From an uncultured Roseovarius sp. (lineage in GTDB: Bacteria > Pseudomonadota > Alphaproteobacteria > Rhodobacterales > Rhodobacteraceae): a DNA stretch of 64,000 nt. Every line of letters begins with the position of its first letter. Position 1 is the first letter of the stretch. Location of the stretch: contig CANMBU010000003.1 of NCBI GenBank assembly GCA_947496175.1, positions 650,334 to 714,333 on the forward strand, read 5' to 3'. The translations under genes were made by a program, and so were the position numbers. This document shows positions 40,866-50,766 of this stretch, piece by piece. The notes beneath the pieces were generated by a model, which was given only the letters and a program-made list of their open reading frames with translations, was not told where the DNA came from and made no database searches.

Positions 40866-41315
40866 TTAGTTGAAGAGCTGGCTTGGGTCGATATTGCCGA
40901 AGTTGCCAAGAAGCTGGCGCAGGAACCCTCTGCCGACAACCGTGGAATCAGTAACGCGGCGGGTCAATGGAACAATGTTCCCATCCGCCAGGCTAAAGCG
41001 TTCGATATTGGCGATTGTGTCGGACTGATCGAAACTAATGGCCAGAACCTGACGTTCGATCACCTCTGGGCGCCGAAAGCCAACTTCCTTGATCCGCGTA
41101 CGGACGTAGTAATAGTCGCCCCCACTCAGCAGACCCGACGCTGACGGAGCACCAACCACATCGTCCACGGTGGCACGGCTGTCAACGCCGACCGACAAGG
41201 TTTGCAACTCATCTTCCGGAGGCACGTAACCATGACTGCGAAAGGTCGGGGAACACGCACCAAGCGCCGCCACCAAGACAAGGCTTAGGGCCCATTTGCC
41301 AAATCGCGAAGTCAT
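40866..41315 (-). CDS. Outer membrane protein assembly factor BamE/SmpA-OmlA-like lipoprotein
   Basis: Lipobox LGAC; FRSHGYVPPEDELQTLSVGVDSRATVDDVVGAPS...YYVRTRIK. Confidence 0.88.
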   Translation of the reverse strand: MTSRFGKWALSLVLVAALGACSPTFRSHGYVPPEDELQTLSVGVDSRATVDDVVGAPSASGLLSGGDYYYVRTRIKEVGFRRPEVIERQVLAISFDQSDTIANIERFSLADGNIVPLTRRVTDSTVVGRGFLRQLLGNFGNIDPSQLFN

Positions 41316-41432
41316 GCCACCCAAATCCGTTCTGCCACCCAACTAAATGCGGTTGCCGCATGCTGGCGGCTTTCCTCCAACCCGCTTACAACAAGGTGGC
41401 GCCTTTGTTCAAGGAAGGATAAATCACAGAGC

Positions 41433-41987
41433 ATGACAGAAGAGACAGATCTTTCAGCCCCGTTGCGCGTGGCCGACCTTAAGCCCAATCGTGATGTACC
41501 CTTTGTTGGCGTACCCGAACCGGATGTGTTGGCGCGGCTGGCGACTGAACTTGGCCTTATTTCCTTGCGAAAGCTGCGGTTCGAAGGCGTCGTGCGCCCA
41601 GAGGGCAAAACCGATTGGAAAGTTGACGCGCATTTAGGTGCCACCGTGACACAACCCTGCGTCGTGACACTTGATCCCGTGACAACCCGGATCGAAGAGG
41701 ACGCAAGCTGGCATCTGATGAAAGACTGGAAGGCGCAGGAAATTGAGGGTGAAGAAGTGGAAATGCCCGAGGATGACACGCGCGCGCCACTCTCTGACAA
41801 GATTGACCTTATGGCATTGATGCAAGAGGCGTTGGCGCTTGCCCTGCCGCCATATCCCCGCAGCACAAATGCCCAGGCAGAAGACGCGCGCGTTGCCCCA
41901 CCAGGTGTCGCTCCGCTAACAGATGAAGAGATCAAACCCTTTGCGGGCCTGTCAGAGTTGAAAAAGCGAATGGAAGGTGACGGCTGA
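41433..41987 (+). CDS. DUF177/YceD family protein
   Basis: QPCVVTLDPVTTRIEEDASWHL; immediately upstream of rpmF-plsX-fabH. Confidence 0.92.
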   Translation: MTEETDLSAPLRVADLKPNRDVPFVGVPEPDVLARLATELGLISLRKLRFEGVVRPEGKTDWKVDAHLGATVTQPCVVTLDPVTTRIEEDASWHLMKDWKAQEIEGEEVEMPEDDTRAPLSDKIDLMALMQEALALALPPYPRSTNAQAEDARVAPPGVAPLTDEEIKPFAGLSELKKRMEGDG

Positions 41988-42150
41988 GCGAGAGAAAGGT
42001 GGCAAAAAAGGTCTTGCCACGGTCACATTTCACTGTATTTTCGCGCCTTCACCGGATTAGGGGTTGAACCTGCGGCACCACACAGACTATCAGCCGCCTC
42101 AACCCTATGGAAACCGGGTCAACAAGACCCATCAGATTTGAGGTTGTGAC

Positions 42151-42357
42151 ATGGCTGTCCAACAGAACAAAGTATCGAAATCGCGTCGCAACAATCGCCG
42201 GGCGCATGACGCTCTGGTCGCGGCCAATCCAAACGAATGCCCAAACTGCGGTGAACTGAAGCGCCCACACCACGTTTGCGCGGCATGCGGCCACTACGCC
42301 GATCGTGAAATTGTCTCGATGATTGACGAGGTCGATCTGGAAGAGGACGCAGCCTAA
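42151..42357 (+). CDS. rpmF: 50S ribosomal protein L32
   Basis: [49 protein letters not shown]. Confidence 0.98.
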   Translation: MAVQQNKVSKSRRNNRRAHDALVAANPNECPNCGELKRPHHVCAACGHYADREIVSMIDEVDLEEDAA

Positions 42358-42378
42358 CGCGGCTGAGGGGCGCGTCCG

Positions 42379-43485
42379 ATGAGGTCAACCGCGGACACAT
42401 CCAAAGCGCAAAACGCCCGCGTTCTCATTTCGATTGACGCTATGGGCGGAGATCTTGGACCGGCGGCCGTAGTCGCCGGTATTTCTTATTCTGCGAAAAT
42501 CAATCCTGAAATTGGCTTTATTCTGCATGGGGATGAGAACGAGCTCAAACCTCTGGTGGCTCGGCGCAAGACACTGACCGGCCGCTGTGAGATCCGCGAT
42601 GCCAAAGATGTCATCGAAATGGAGGACAAACCCAGCCAAGCCATTCGAAATGGCAAGGACAGCTCGATGTGGTCAGCAATTGAGTGTGTTCGCAACGGTG
42701 AGGCCTCTGTTTGTGTCTCTTGCGGCAATACGGGCGCCCTGCTTTTGATGTCTGTTGTGCGCTTGCGCAAACTCCCGGGGATTTACCGCCCGGCCATCGC
42801 AGTGCTCTGGCCCTCTGCTAATCCACAAGGGTTCAACATCATGCTCGATGGCGGCGCGGATATTCGTGCCGACGCCAAGGACTTGATGCAATACGCGCTG
42901 ATGGGCACATCTTATGCCCGCAATGGCTTCGGATTGGACAAACCACGCGTTGGTCTTCTGAACGTCGGAACTGAAGAACATAAAGGCCGCGCCGAATTGA
43001 AAGAAGCGTATGATTTGATCGCCAGTAACTCAAAAATTGGTGATTTTGAGTTTATCGGTTTTGTCGAAGGACGCGATTTACCGGGGACCGTGTGTGACGT
43101 CATTGTCACGGATGGCTTTACAGGCAATGTCGCACTCAAAACCGGTGAAGGCACGGCAAAGATGATCAGTGATCTGTTGCGCGATGCGTTTGCCTACACG
43201 CCTTTGTCGCGCCTGGCGTCTCTTTTGGCGCTGACGTCGCTGCGGCGCCTGCGCAAGCGCATTGACCCGCGCAGATCAAATGGTGGTGTTTTTCTTGGTT
43301 TGAATGGCACCGTCGTAAAATCCCACGGCGCAGCTGATGCCACGGGAGTGTCCGCCGCGGTCAAGCTGGCCTTTGACCTTGCTCAAAAAGGTTTCAGCGA
43401 AAAACTGGCCGCGCGGGTTGCATCCGCCTCGCTGACTGAACAGGATGGCGGAACCGACGACTCAGACAACGGTGATCCTGAATGA
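42379..43485 (+). CDS. plsX: Phosphate acyltransferase PlsX
   Basis: ISIDAMGGDLGPAAVVAG...ALLLMSVVRLRKLPGIYRPAIAVLWPS. Confidence 0.96.
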   Translation: MRSTADTSKAQNARVLISIDAMGGDLGPAAVVAGISYSAKINPEIGFILHGDENELKPLVARRKTLTGRCEIRDAKDVIEMEDKPSQAIRNGKDSSMWSAIECVRNGEASVCVSCGNTGALLLMSVVRLRKLPGIYRPAIAVLWPSANPQGFNIMLDGGADIRADAKDLMQYALMGTSYARNGFGLDKPRVGLLNVGTEEHKGRAELKEAYDLIASNSKIGDFEFIGFVEGRDLPGTVCDVIVTDGFTGNVALKTGEGTAKMISDLLRDAFAYTPLSRLASLLALTSLRRLRKRIDPRRSNGGVFLGLNGTVVKSHGAADATGVSAAVKLAFDLAQKGFSEKLAARVASASLTEQDGGTDDSDNGDPE

Positions 43486-44456
43486 CATTACGCGCCGTTG
43501 TAAAAGGTGTTGGACACTACCTTCCCGAGCGGATTGTTGAAAATTCCGAATTTGAAAAAACCCTCGACACAAGCGACGAGTGGATTCGCACGCGCTCAGG
43601 CATAGAGCGGCGTCACATCGCCGCCGAAGGCCAAACCACCTCTGACCTCGCCGTGCGTGCGGCGCAAAAGGCGCTTGAGAACTCAGGCTTAACAGCCGAC
43701 GACATTGACGGGCTTTTGGTTGCCACGTCAACACCCGACCTGACCTTTCCGTCCGTTGCGACAATGGTGCAAAAAGAACTCGGGATGACCCGTGGCTTCG
43801 GATTTGACGTACAGGCCGTGTGCGCCGGGTTCATCTATGCCCTTGCCAACGCGAATGCACTCATCGTCTCGGGACAGGCGAAAACGCTTCTGGTAATCGG
43901 CGCCGAAACCTTCAGCCGGATTATGGATTGGACGGACCGATCGACCTGTGTCCTATTTGGCGACGGGGCTGGTGCTCTGGTTTTGTCGGCGGAAGACGGT
44001 CAGGGGACATCCGACGACCGCGGTATTCTGGCGTGCGACCTTAATTCTGACGGGCGCTATCGAGACATGCTCTATGTTGATGGCGGCGTGTCGTCGACGG
44101 GGACCTCCGGTAAGTTGCGGATGCAGGGCAACCCTTTGTTCCGTCAGGCTGTAGAGAAACTCACATGGACGGCAGAAACGGCACTGGCGAAGGCCGGACT
44201 AAAGGACGATGATCTGGACTGGATCGTGCCCCATCAGGCCAATATCCGCATTATCTCAGGCACGGCCAAGAAGATGGGTATTCCAATGGAACGCGTGATC
44301 GTCACAGTTCAGGATCACGGCAACACCTCGGCGGCATCGATTCCCCTTGCCATGGCTGTGGGCGTCGCAGAAGGCAAAATCAAGCAAGGTAATCTTCTCG
44401 TGTCCGAAGCGATTGGCGGCGGATTGGCGTGGGGTTCGGTGGTCCTGCGGTGGTAA
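43482..44456 (+). CDS. fabH: 3-oxoacyl-ACP synthase III
   Basis: VGHYLPERIVEN.EFEKTLDTSDEWIRTRSGIERRHIA, DVQAVCAGFIYAL, HQANIRI, GNTSAASIPLA. Confidence 0.97.
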   Translation: MTLRAVVKGVGHYLPERIVENSEFEKTLDTSDEWIRTRSGIERRHIAAEGQTTSDLAVRAAQKALENSGLTADDIDGLLVATSTPDLTFPSVATMVQKELGMTRGFGFDVQAVCAGFIYALANANALIVSGQAKTLLVIGAETFSRIMDWTDRSTCVLFGDGAGALVLSAEDGQGTSDDRGILACDLNSDGRYRDMLYVDGGVSSTGTSGKLRMQGNPLFRQAVEKLTWTAETALAKAGLKDDDLDWIVPHQANIRIISGTAKKMGIPMERVIVTVQDHGNTSAASIPLAMAVGVAEGKIKQGNLLVSEAIGGGLAWGSVVLRW

Positions 44457-44563
44457 TTCGCGAATTCTAGGCGCAAAACCCGCTTAAACTCAATCCGCCA
44501 AGTCATTGACATTGACTCGGAAAATCCCTTCCCCCTAAAGTTACCGAATAAAACAGAGGGGAT

Positions 44564-44869
44564 GTGATGGGCGATAAGACTTTGACACGCATGGATTTGA
44601 GTGAAGCTGTGTTCCGCGAGGTGGGATTATCCCGCAACGAATCTGCAGATCTCGTTGAAAGCGTACTGAACCACATGTCCGACGCATTGGTGCGCGGAGA
44701 ACAGGTTAAAATCTCGTCATTTGGAACATTTTCGGTGCGCGATAAATCCGCCCGCGTCGGGCGTAATCCGAAAACCGGCCAAGAAGTTCCGATCAACCCG
44801 CGGCGTGTATTAACGTTCCGGCCGTCGCATCTGATGAAAGACCGGGTCGCGGCAGGCAACAAAAGCTAG
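44564..44869 (+). CDS. ihfA: Integration host factor subunit alpha
   Basis: 101 aa HU/IHF fold; [30 protein letters not shown]...[30 protein letters not shown]. Confidence 0.95.
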   Translation: MMGDKTLTRMDLSEAVFREVGLSRNESADLVESVLNHMSDALVRGEQVKISSFGTFSVRDKSARVGRNPKTGQEVPINPRRVLTFRPSHLMKDRVAAGNKS

Positions 44870-44881
44870 GGCAAAACGCTT

Positions 44882-45676
44882 ATGGCAAAATCCGCCGATG
44901 CGTTCCGAACCATCAGCGAGGTGGCTGAGTGGTTGGAAACCCCGGCCCATGTGCTGCGGTTTTGGGAAAGCAAATTCAGTCAGGTGAAACCCGTGAAACG
45001 CGCGGGAGGCCGTCGGTATTACAGACCGTCGGATATGAAGCTTTTGGGGGGCATCAAAAAGCTGTTGCACGACGATGGCATGACCATCAAGGGCGTGCAG
45101 AAACTCTTGCGCGAACAAGGCGTTGCCCATGTGTCAGCGTTATCAATGCCTTTGGGAGATGCGGCTGACGATGTGGTTGTCGACGCATCTGCCGTAGAGA
45201 ATAAGCCCGTGTCCGAACCTGCGCAGGCTCCGGAACCTCCCGAAGCCGAGAAAGCAGATGAAGACACTGCTCCTGAACCACAGACACCACTGACCTTTAC
45301 CCGCCATGCTGCGCCAGCGCCGGAAGCAGAAAAAAGCGTGGAAGAGCCGGTTTCCGAGGATAAGCCTGAGGCAGTTCCTGAGCTTCCCAGTTTTACCCAT
45401 TTGCGCGGCAAAGACACGCCGCCCAAATCGACAGATGAAGCACCTTCCAGCCCGGAGCCTGTACCAAGCGCCGAACCTGCGGCCCCTGAACCAGAGCCGG
45501 AACCCGCGAAACCGCGCCCTGCCATGGTCAATGTGCCGGAGGACTTTGAGGACACAGTTGAGACGGAACCCGGCCTTCTGACACGTCTCTCCACCCTGCC
45601 CCGACCCATTTCCAGCAAGACCGCAGAGCAGCTCAAACCACTTTTGGCCAAGCTGCGGGATCGCGCGTCAGGCTAG
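44882..45676 (+). CDS. MerR family transcriptional regulator with Pro/Glu-rich C-terminal region
   Basis: [50 protein letters not shown]-rich low-complexity tail. Confidence 0.93.
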   Translation: MAKSADAFRTISEVAEWLETPAHVLRFWESKFSQVKPVKRAGGRRYYRPSDMKLLGGIKKLLHDDGMTIKGVQKLLREQGVAHVSALSMPLGDAADDVVVDASAVENKPVSEPAQAPEPPEAEKADEDTAPEPQTPLTFTRHAAPAPEAEKSVEEPVSEDKPEAVPELPSFTHLRGKDTPPKSTDEAPSSPEPVPSAEPAAPEPEPEPAKPRPAMVNVPEDFEDTVETEPGLLTRLSTLPRPISSKTAEQLKPLLAKLRDRASG

Positions 45677-45737
45677 GTGCGAAATTGGGAATTGCCTCTT
45701 GTGATCGGCGTGAAAACGGGTATGTAACCCCAATCGT

Positions 45738-45814
45738 CGGGCTATGGCGCAGCCTGGTAGCGCGTCCGTCTGGGGGACGGAAGGTCGCAGGTTCGAGTCC
45801 TGCTAGCCCGACCA
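45738..45814 (+). tRNA. tRNA-Pro (GGG)
   Basis: CGGGCTATGGCGCAGCCTGGTAGCGCGTCCGTCTGGGGGACGGAAGGTCGCAGGTTCGAGTCCTGCTAGCCCGACCA; anticodon GGG; encoded CCA. Confidence 0.97.
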
Positions 45815-45871
45815 TTCTCAAATCGCCCGCCCAAGCCACGGGGCGGGTGTTTTCATGAGAGGCAAGCGGCG

Positions 45872-46948
45872 ATGAAAACCGGGGTTTTATCAGACCGTCA
45901 GATCAAAGAGATGATCACGTCCGGTGCGATCTCTGCCGCCGCCCCCATTTTGAACGACCAAATTCAGCCTGCCTCGCTTGATCTGAGATTGGGGGACACC
46001 GCATTTCGCGTGAGAGCTTCCTTCCTTCCTGGCAAGGAGTCATCGGTGCAGGACAGACTTAACAGTCTGACAATGCATAAAATTCCGCTGACCGGCGGTG
46101 CCGTTCTTGAAAAAGGCTGCGTCTATGTCGTGCCGCTGATGGAGCAACTCACCCTGCCCCAGGGCATGACCGCTGCCGCCAGCGCCAAAAGCTCGATTGG
46201 CCGCATTGACCTGATGACGCGCATCATCACCGATCAAGGGATTGAGTTTGACCGCGTGCAGGACGGCTATGATGGCCCGCTCTTTGCGGAACTGTGCCCA
46301 CAGAGCTTTTCAGTCGTCGTGCAACCCGGCCAATTGCTCACGCAGGTCATTTTCCGGCAAGGCAAAACCATGCTGAGCGATGATGAATTGCGGGCCGTGC
46401 ATCTGGATACTCCGATTGTGTCGGGCGATCCGGTTATTTCCGACGGTCTGGGCTTTTCCGTCGATCTGCAGCCCAGCGAAGGCAATCTTGTGGGCTATCG
46501 CGCCAAGCGGCACACTGGTGTGCTCGATCTTGCAAAACTGGGGCACTATAACCCTGCTGAGTATTGGGAAGAGGTGCGCACAGAGGATGGGCATATCATT
46601 CTCGACCCCGGCGCGTTCTACATTCTTGTCAGCCGCGAGGCGATTGCGATCCCGCCGAATTATGCCGCCGAAATGGCGCCATACCTGGCCATGGTCGGAG
46701 AATTTCGCGTGCATTATGCAGGGTTCTTTGACCCCGGTTTCGGCTATGATGCAGCAGGCGGAGCAGGCTCACGCGGCGTGCTAGAAGTGCGCTGTCACGA
46801 AGCCCCGTTTGTGCTGGAACACGGCCAAGTCGTTGGCCGACTGGTTTATGAACATATGTCTGAAACCCCGGAACAGCTTTATGGCGCTGGTATTTCATCG
46901 AATTACCAGGGTCAGGGCCTTAAACTGTCAAAACATTTCAAGTCCTAA
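45872..46948 (+). CDS. dcd: 2'-deoxycytidine 5'-triphosphate deaminase (long alphaproteobacterial form)
   Basis: 358 aa; LNDQIQPASLDLRLGDTAFRVRASFLPG...ASAKSSIGRIDLMTRIITDQG; duplicated dUTPase/Dcd-like fold. Confidence 0.9.
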   Translation: MKTGVLSDRQIKEMITSGAISAAAPILNDQIQPASLDLRLGDTAFRVRASFLPGKESSVQDRLNSLTMHKIPLTGGAVLEKGCVYVVPLMEQLTLPQGMTAAASAKSSIGRIDLMTRIITDQGIEFDRVQDGYDGPLFAELCPQSFSVVVQPGQLLTQVIFRQGKTMLSDDELRAVHLDTPIVSGDPVISDGLGFSVDLQPSEGNLVGYRAKRHTGVLDLAKLGHYNPAEYWEEVRTEDGHIILDPGAFYILVSREAIAIPPNYAAEMAPYLAMVGEFRVHYAGFFDPGFGYDAAGGAGSRGVLEVRCHEAPFVLEHGQVVGRLVYEHMSETPEQLYGAGISSNYQGQGLKLSKHFKS

Positions 46949-47154
46949 AACCGCCCCATCCGACGTGTCACACGCATCGCCTGTTTTGTACGTTTCGTGG
47001 TGTCAGCGGAGTCCATAGGTTGCCCTGTCTCAGCAGGTGCCTTGCCCTTGTTCATACGCTTTCCGACCGCATCCATACCTGCGTTCATGCCAGAGCGGAG
47101 CACCCGGCGCATGACCATGCGAACAATCATGTTTATGATCTGATTGGCGTTCAT
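46945..47154 (-). CDS. Small hypothetical protein
   Basis: MNANQIINMIVRMVMRRVLRSGMNAGMDAVGKRMNKGKAP..., convergent with dcd. Confidence 0.6.
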   Translation of the reverse strand: MNANQIINMIVRMVMRRVLRSGMNAGMDAVGKRMNKGKAPAETGQPMDSADTTKRTKQAMRVTRRMGRF

Positions 47155-47251
47155 AGCGCCCTCCTCATCTGCCTCATGGGTCTTCATATAACATGAAATC
47201 ATGCAATTTTCAGGGCGAAGACAAGAAATTCACACCTGCGGCGCGTCTGCG

Positions 47252-47914
47252 TCAGTCCTCGAAAAGCTCGCTTTGGCCTTCTTCAACCGCTTCTTCGATA
47301 TCCACATCGCCCTCACCCACCTGCGGCATTTGATCCGGCGGCAAACGGTTTTCCAAAAGCCCAGCGGCGCGCAGCTCTTTCAGTCCCGGCAGGTCACGGG
47401 CACTTTCCAATCCGAAATGATCAAGAAATGCGGGTGTAACAACAAATGTCACCGGACGGCCCGGGGTCATTTTACGGCGACCAAAGCGGATCCATTCCAT
47501 CTCAAGCAGCTGATCCACCGTACCACGGCTAATGCTGACACCCCGGATTTCCTCAATCTCGGCACGTGTCACGGGTTGATGATAGGCAATGATGGCCAAT
47601 GTCTCGATCGCCGCGCGGCTGAGCTTACGGGTTTCTGTGGTTTCCTTTTGCATCAAAAAGGCGAGGTCCGACGCTGTGCGCAAGGCCCAGGCATCCCCGA
47701 CCTTTACCAGATGCACGCCACGCCCCTCATATCGTTTACGAAGATGCACAAGCGCCTCGGCTGCGTCACAGCCATGCGGCATGCGCGACTCCAACTCGCG
47801 CACAGTGACCGGTTCGGCAGAGGCAAAAAGGATCGCTTCGCACATGCGTTCCTGCTCGGCCATTGGCGGGGCGTCGAACAGGCTTTCTTCTTGATCTTCA
47901 ATCTCTTCCGCCAT
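47252..47914 (-). CDS. scpB: Segregation and condensation protein B
   Basis: CEAILFASAEPVTVRELESRMP...RKLSRAAIETLAIIAYHQPVTRAEIEEIRGVSISRGTVDQLLE. Confidence 0.96.
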   Translation of the reverse strand: MAEEIEDQEESLFDAPPMAEQERMCEAILFASAEPVTVRELESRMPHGCDAAEALVHLRKRYEGRGVHLVKVGDAWALRTASDLAFLMQKETTETRKLSRAAIETLAIIAYHQPVTRAEIEEIRGVSISRGTVDQLLEMEWIRFGRRKMTPGRPVTFVVTPAFLDHFGLESARDLPGLKELRAAGLLENRLPPDQMPQVGEGDVDIEEAVEEGQSELFED

Positions 47915-47918
47915 GCTC

Positions 47919-48707
47919 TTAATCCCTTCGCCGCAGCTCGAGCGGCGCGTACACTTCGGCTTGCCTCAACTCGACCTTGCCCTCTTTAGCAAGCTCAAGC
48001 GCCGCCGCAAAGGTCGAGGCTGTGGCAGAGCGACGGCGTGTGGGATCGGTGACAAATCCATCGGGCAAATAACTTGAAATGTCCGTCCAGGTCCCGGCAA
48101 AGCCGATCAAACCGCGCATCCGGTCAAGCGCCTGTTCCAGCGTGAAAACCGCTTCCCTGTCGAAAGCATAGGGGCGAAATTCATCCTTGGTGCGGATGCG
48201 GGCGTAACCTTGCATCAAATCCAGAAGCGTCGCGGTGTATTGCACCTTGCGCACCCGCGTGACGGTTTCAGGGATGCCGCGGGCAAAGAACTCCCGCCCC
48301 AACCGGTCGCGCGCCATCAACTTGGCGGCGGCGTCGCGCATCGCTTGCAGACGTTCCAGTTGAAAGGCCAGATGCGCTGCAAGCTCCTCGCCTGAAGGCC
48401 CCTCTTCGGTCGGGTCAGGCGGGAGCAGAAGCCGGGATTTCAGGAACGCCAGCCAGGCCGCCATCACAAGATAGTCCGCTGCCAATTCAAGCCGAAGCGC
48501 CTTGGCGCGCTCGACAAAGGCCAGGTATTGCTGTGCCAGTTCCAGGATCGAGATTTTGCGCAGATCCACCTTCTGCGTGCGCCCAAGCGTCAGCAACAAA
48601 TCAAGCGGGCCTTCAAACCCGTCCACATCGACAATGAGCGCCTCGGCGACCATGCGGTCGGCGACACTCTCCGGTCGTCCAAAATCGTCAAAATCGTCGT
48701 CTGACAT
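47919..48707 (-). CDS. scpA: Segregation and condensation protein A
   Basis: DGFEGPLDLLLTLGRTQKVDLRKISILELAQQYLAFVE...ADYLVMAAWLAFLKSRLLLP. Confidence 0.96.
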   Translation of the reverse strand: MSDDDFDDFGRPESVADRMVAEALIVDVDGFEGPLDLLLTLGRTQKVDLRKISILELAQQYLAFVERAKALRLELAADYLVMAAWLAFLKSRLLLPPDPTEEGPSGEELAAHLAFQLERLQAMRDAAAKLMARDRLGREFFARGIPETVTRVRKVQYTATLLDLMQGYARIRTKDEFRPYAFDREAVFTLEQALDRMRGLIGFAGTWTDISSYLPDGFVTDPTRRRSATASTFAAALELAKEGKVELRQAEVYAPLELRRRD

Positions 48708-48715
48708 CCGTGCCC

Positions 48716-49732
48716 TTAGCCTTTCAGCAGTTGGGCCAGCTTTGCCTCCAGCGCGGGAATGTCAACCTCATTAGGGGTCTGACGTGCCGCAAGAGCACGT
48801 TCTGCGCGGGTGAGCGCCGTGCCGCGTAACGTGCCAGACGCCTCAGCCACCTGCCTTGCCTCCTCAAGGTCGCCGTTGCAATGCAATACCATGTCGCACC
48901 CTGCCGCGATGGCCTGCGCGCTGAGATCATGGATGTTTCCGCTGAGCGCCTTCATGGAGATGTCATCTGTCATGATCAGACCGTCAAAGCCGATACGCTC
49001 TCGGATCAGGCGCATAACGGGTGACGAAAGTGTCGCTGCCGCCGTGTCACATGCCGAATAGACCAGATGCGCCGTCATGCCCATGGGCAACGTATTCAAC
49101 GCGCGGAACGGCGCAAAATCAGTCTCGTCCAAGACGTCCAAAGCCGCATCGACTTGCGGCAGGTTGAAATGGCTATCGACCGTCGCGCGACCGTGGCCGG
49201 GCATATGTTTGACCACCGGCAATACGCCACCGTCCAGCAAACCCTGCGCCACCGCACGGCCAATGGCCGCAACCGTATGCGGATTTTCCCCATAACATCT
49301 GTTCTTTAGGAAGGGATGCGTGTCAGGCCCTGCAACATCCACAAGCGGCGCGCAATTGGCATCGATACCGAGTTCATAAAGCTCATGTGCGATGATGCGA
49401 TAGCGCGCATACATCGCCTCCTCGGCCCTTTCGCCTGCCAATTGCACCTGCTCCAGTGGAGGGAGCCAGTCGCGCCAGGTCGGGCCGGTCAGGCGCTGTA
49501 CCCGTCCGCCTTCCTGATCAATGAGGATCGGGGCGTTGTGACCCGCAGCTTCTCTGAGATCCGAACAGAGAGCGCGCAGTTGATCAGGCGTCTCGACATT
49601 ACGAGCAAAAAGGATGAACCCAAATGGACGCGTCTGGCGAAAAAACGCGCGTTCTTCCTCAGTGAGTTCAGTTGCGCCGACCCCTAGGATGCACGCGCCA
49701 AATGCGCTCAACGCGTCACCACGGGGATACAC
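48716..49732 (-). CDS. nagZ: Beta-N-acetylhexosaminidase (GH3)
   Basis: LIDQEGGRVQRLTGPTWRDWLPP, VVKHMPGHGRATVDSHFNLP, LIMTDDISMKALSG. Confidence 0.95.
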   Translation of the reverse strand: MYPRGDALSAFGACILGVGATELTEEERAFFRQTRPFGFILFARNVETPDQLRALCSDLREAAGHNAPILIDQEGGRVQRLTGPTWRDWLPPLEQVQLAGERAEEAMYARYRIIAHELYELGIDANCAPLVDVAGPDTHPFLKNRCYGENPHTVAAIGRAVAQGLLDGGVLPVVKHMPGHGRATVDSHFNLPQVDAALDVLDETDFAPFRALNTLPMGMTAHLVYSACDTAAATLSSPVMRLIRERIGFDGLIMTDDISMKALSGNIHDLSAQAIAAGCDMVLHCNGDLEEARQVAEASGTLRGTALTRAERALAARQTPNEVDIPALEAKLAQLLKG

Positions 49733-50688
49733 TCGGCGTTTTCCGCGACCAAAGCCGAACAGAAGCGGCGCGCGTCATTCAGGTCTGCAAACCCCATGGC
49801 GCGCAGGCGGTAAAAGGTGCGCCCCCCGCTTTGGGCACGTTGGATAACCTGTTGTTTATCCCCAAGATATTCTGAGAACTGGCCCGAGAGCCGCATCCAT
49901 TCCTGTGCCGCAACCTCAGCGCTTTCATAAGCGCCCAGCTGTGCCAAACGCGTGCCGGCTGGAATGGCCGAGGCCTCCACCAAAGCCGATGTCGAATTTG
50001 CTGAGGCCGTCGCAACACTCGCCGCAACGGCTTCGGCAACCGAGTCGGTCGACGCGGCAACGCGTGTCGGACGCAGTTGCGGACGCAAGGAACGGCCCAA
50101 CCCTCCGGTGACAGGCGCTTCTTCTGCCGTCTCTTCTGTGGCGGTCACTGTTTCGGTCTGCGGTAACGCTTCAACTTCGGGGGCCGGTTGCAATTCACCC
50201 AAGGGTTCAACACCTTGCGCCAAACGGTCAACCAACTCCAATGCGGCGACCTCGGTGTCCGCTTCGTTTTGCGCCACAGGCTCTGAGATTGTCGTTTGGT
50301 CCTGCGCGGCTGCGGCTTGCTCGGCCACTTCATTGGCAACCGTGGCAACCTGCGGTGTGTCCTCAAGACTGAGTTCCAATGGTTCAGGCGCCAACACAAG
50401 CCGGTCTGCTGGATCCGCCGCTGTTCCAACGGCGGCAACATCATTGACGGCCAGACCCTGATGCTGGAATTCTGTGCCACCGGGATCTTGCGGTTGTACC
50501 CGCAACGGCCCTTCGGCGGCTTTGATCACTGGAACGCCACTGACGTCGCGGACCAAAAGCTTGTAGCCCCAAACACCAATGCCCACCACCAGCGCCAGCG
50601 ATATCGCCGCCCCGGCAAAATTAGCAATCGTTTGTAAGTTGAATTGCTGCTCAGACACAGCCCCCGGCTGCACTGTCATCTGTGCCAT
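49708..50688 (-). CDS. SPOR domain-containing protein
   Basis: One TM helix, low-complexity A/E/V linker, C-terminal SPOR-like domain (TRLAQLGAYESAEVAAQEWMRLSGQFSEYLGDKQQVIQRAQSGGRTFYRLRAMGFADLNDARRFC). Confidence 0.9.
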   Translation of the reverse strand: MAQMTVQPGAVSEQQFNLQTIANFAGAAISLALVVGIGVWGYKLLVRDVSGVPVIKAAEGPLRVQPQDPGGTEFQHQGLAVNDVAAVGTAADPADRLVLAPEPLELSLEDTPQVATVANEVAEQAAAAQDQTTISEPVAQNEADTEVAALELVDRLAQGVEPLGELQPAPEVEALPQTETVTATEETAEEAPVTGGLGRSLRPQLRPTRVAASTDSVAEAVAASVATASANSTSALVEASAIPAGTRLAQLGAYESAEVAAQEWMRLSGQFSEYLGDKQQVIQRAQSGGRTFYRLRAMGFADLNDARRFCSALVAENAECIPVVTR

Positions 50689-50766
50689 GTTTCGCCTCTT
50701 TGTCTCTCCGGCGAATACATGCCCGCCGGTTGTTCACTGCTCTCCCCGGCGATATTTTTGATGATG

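Noticed and set aside
47201-47989. 262-aa plus-strand ORF opposite scpB
   Set aside because: Antisense to confident scpB.
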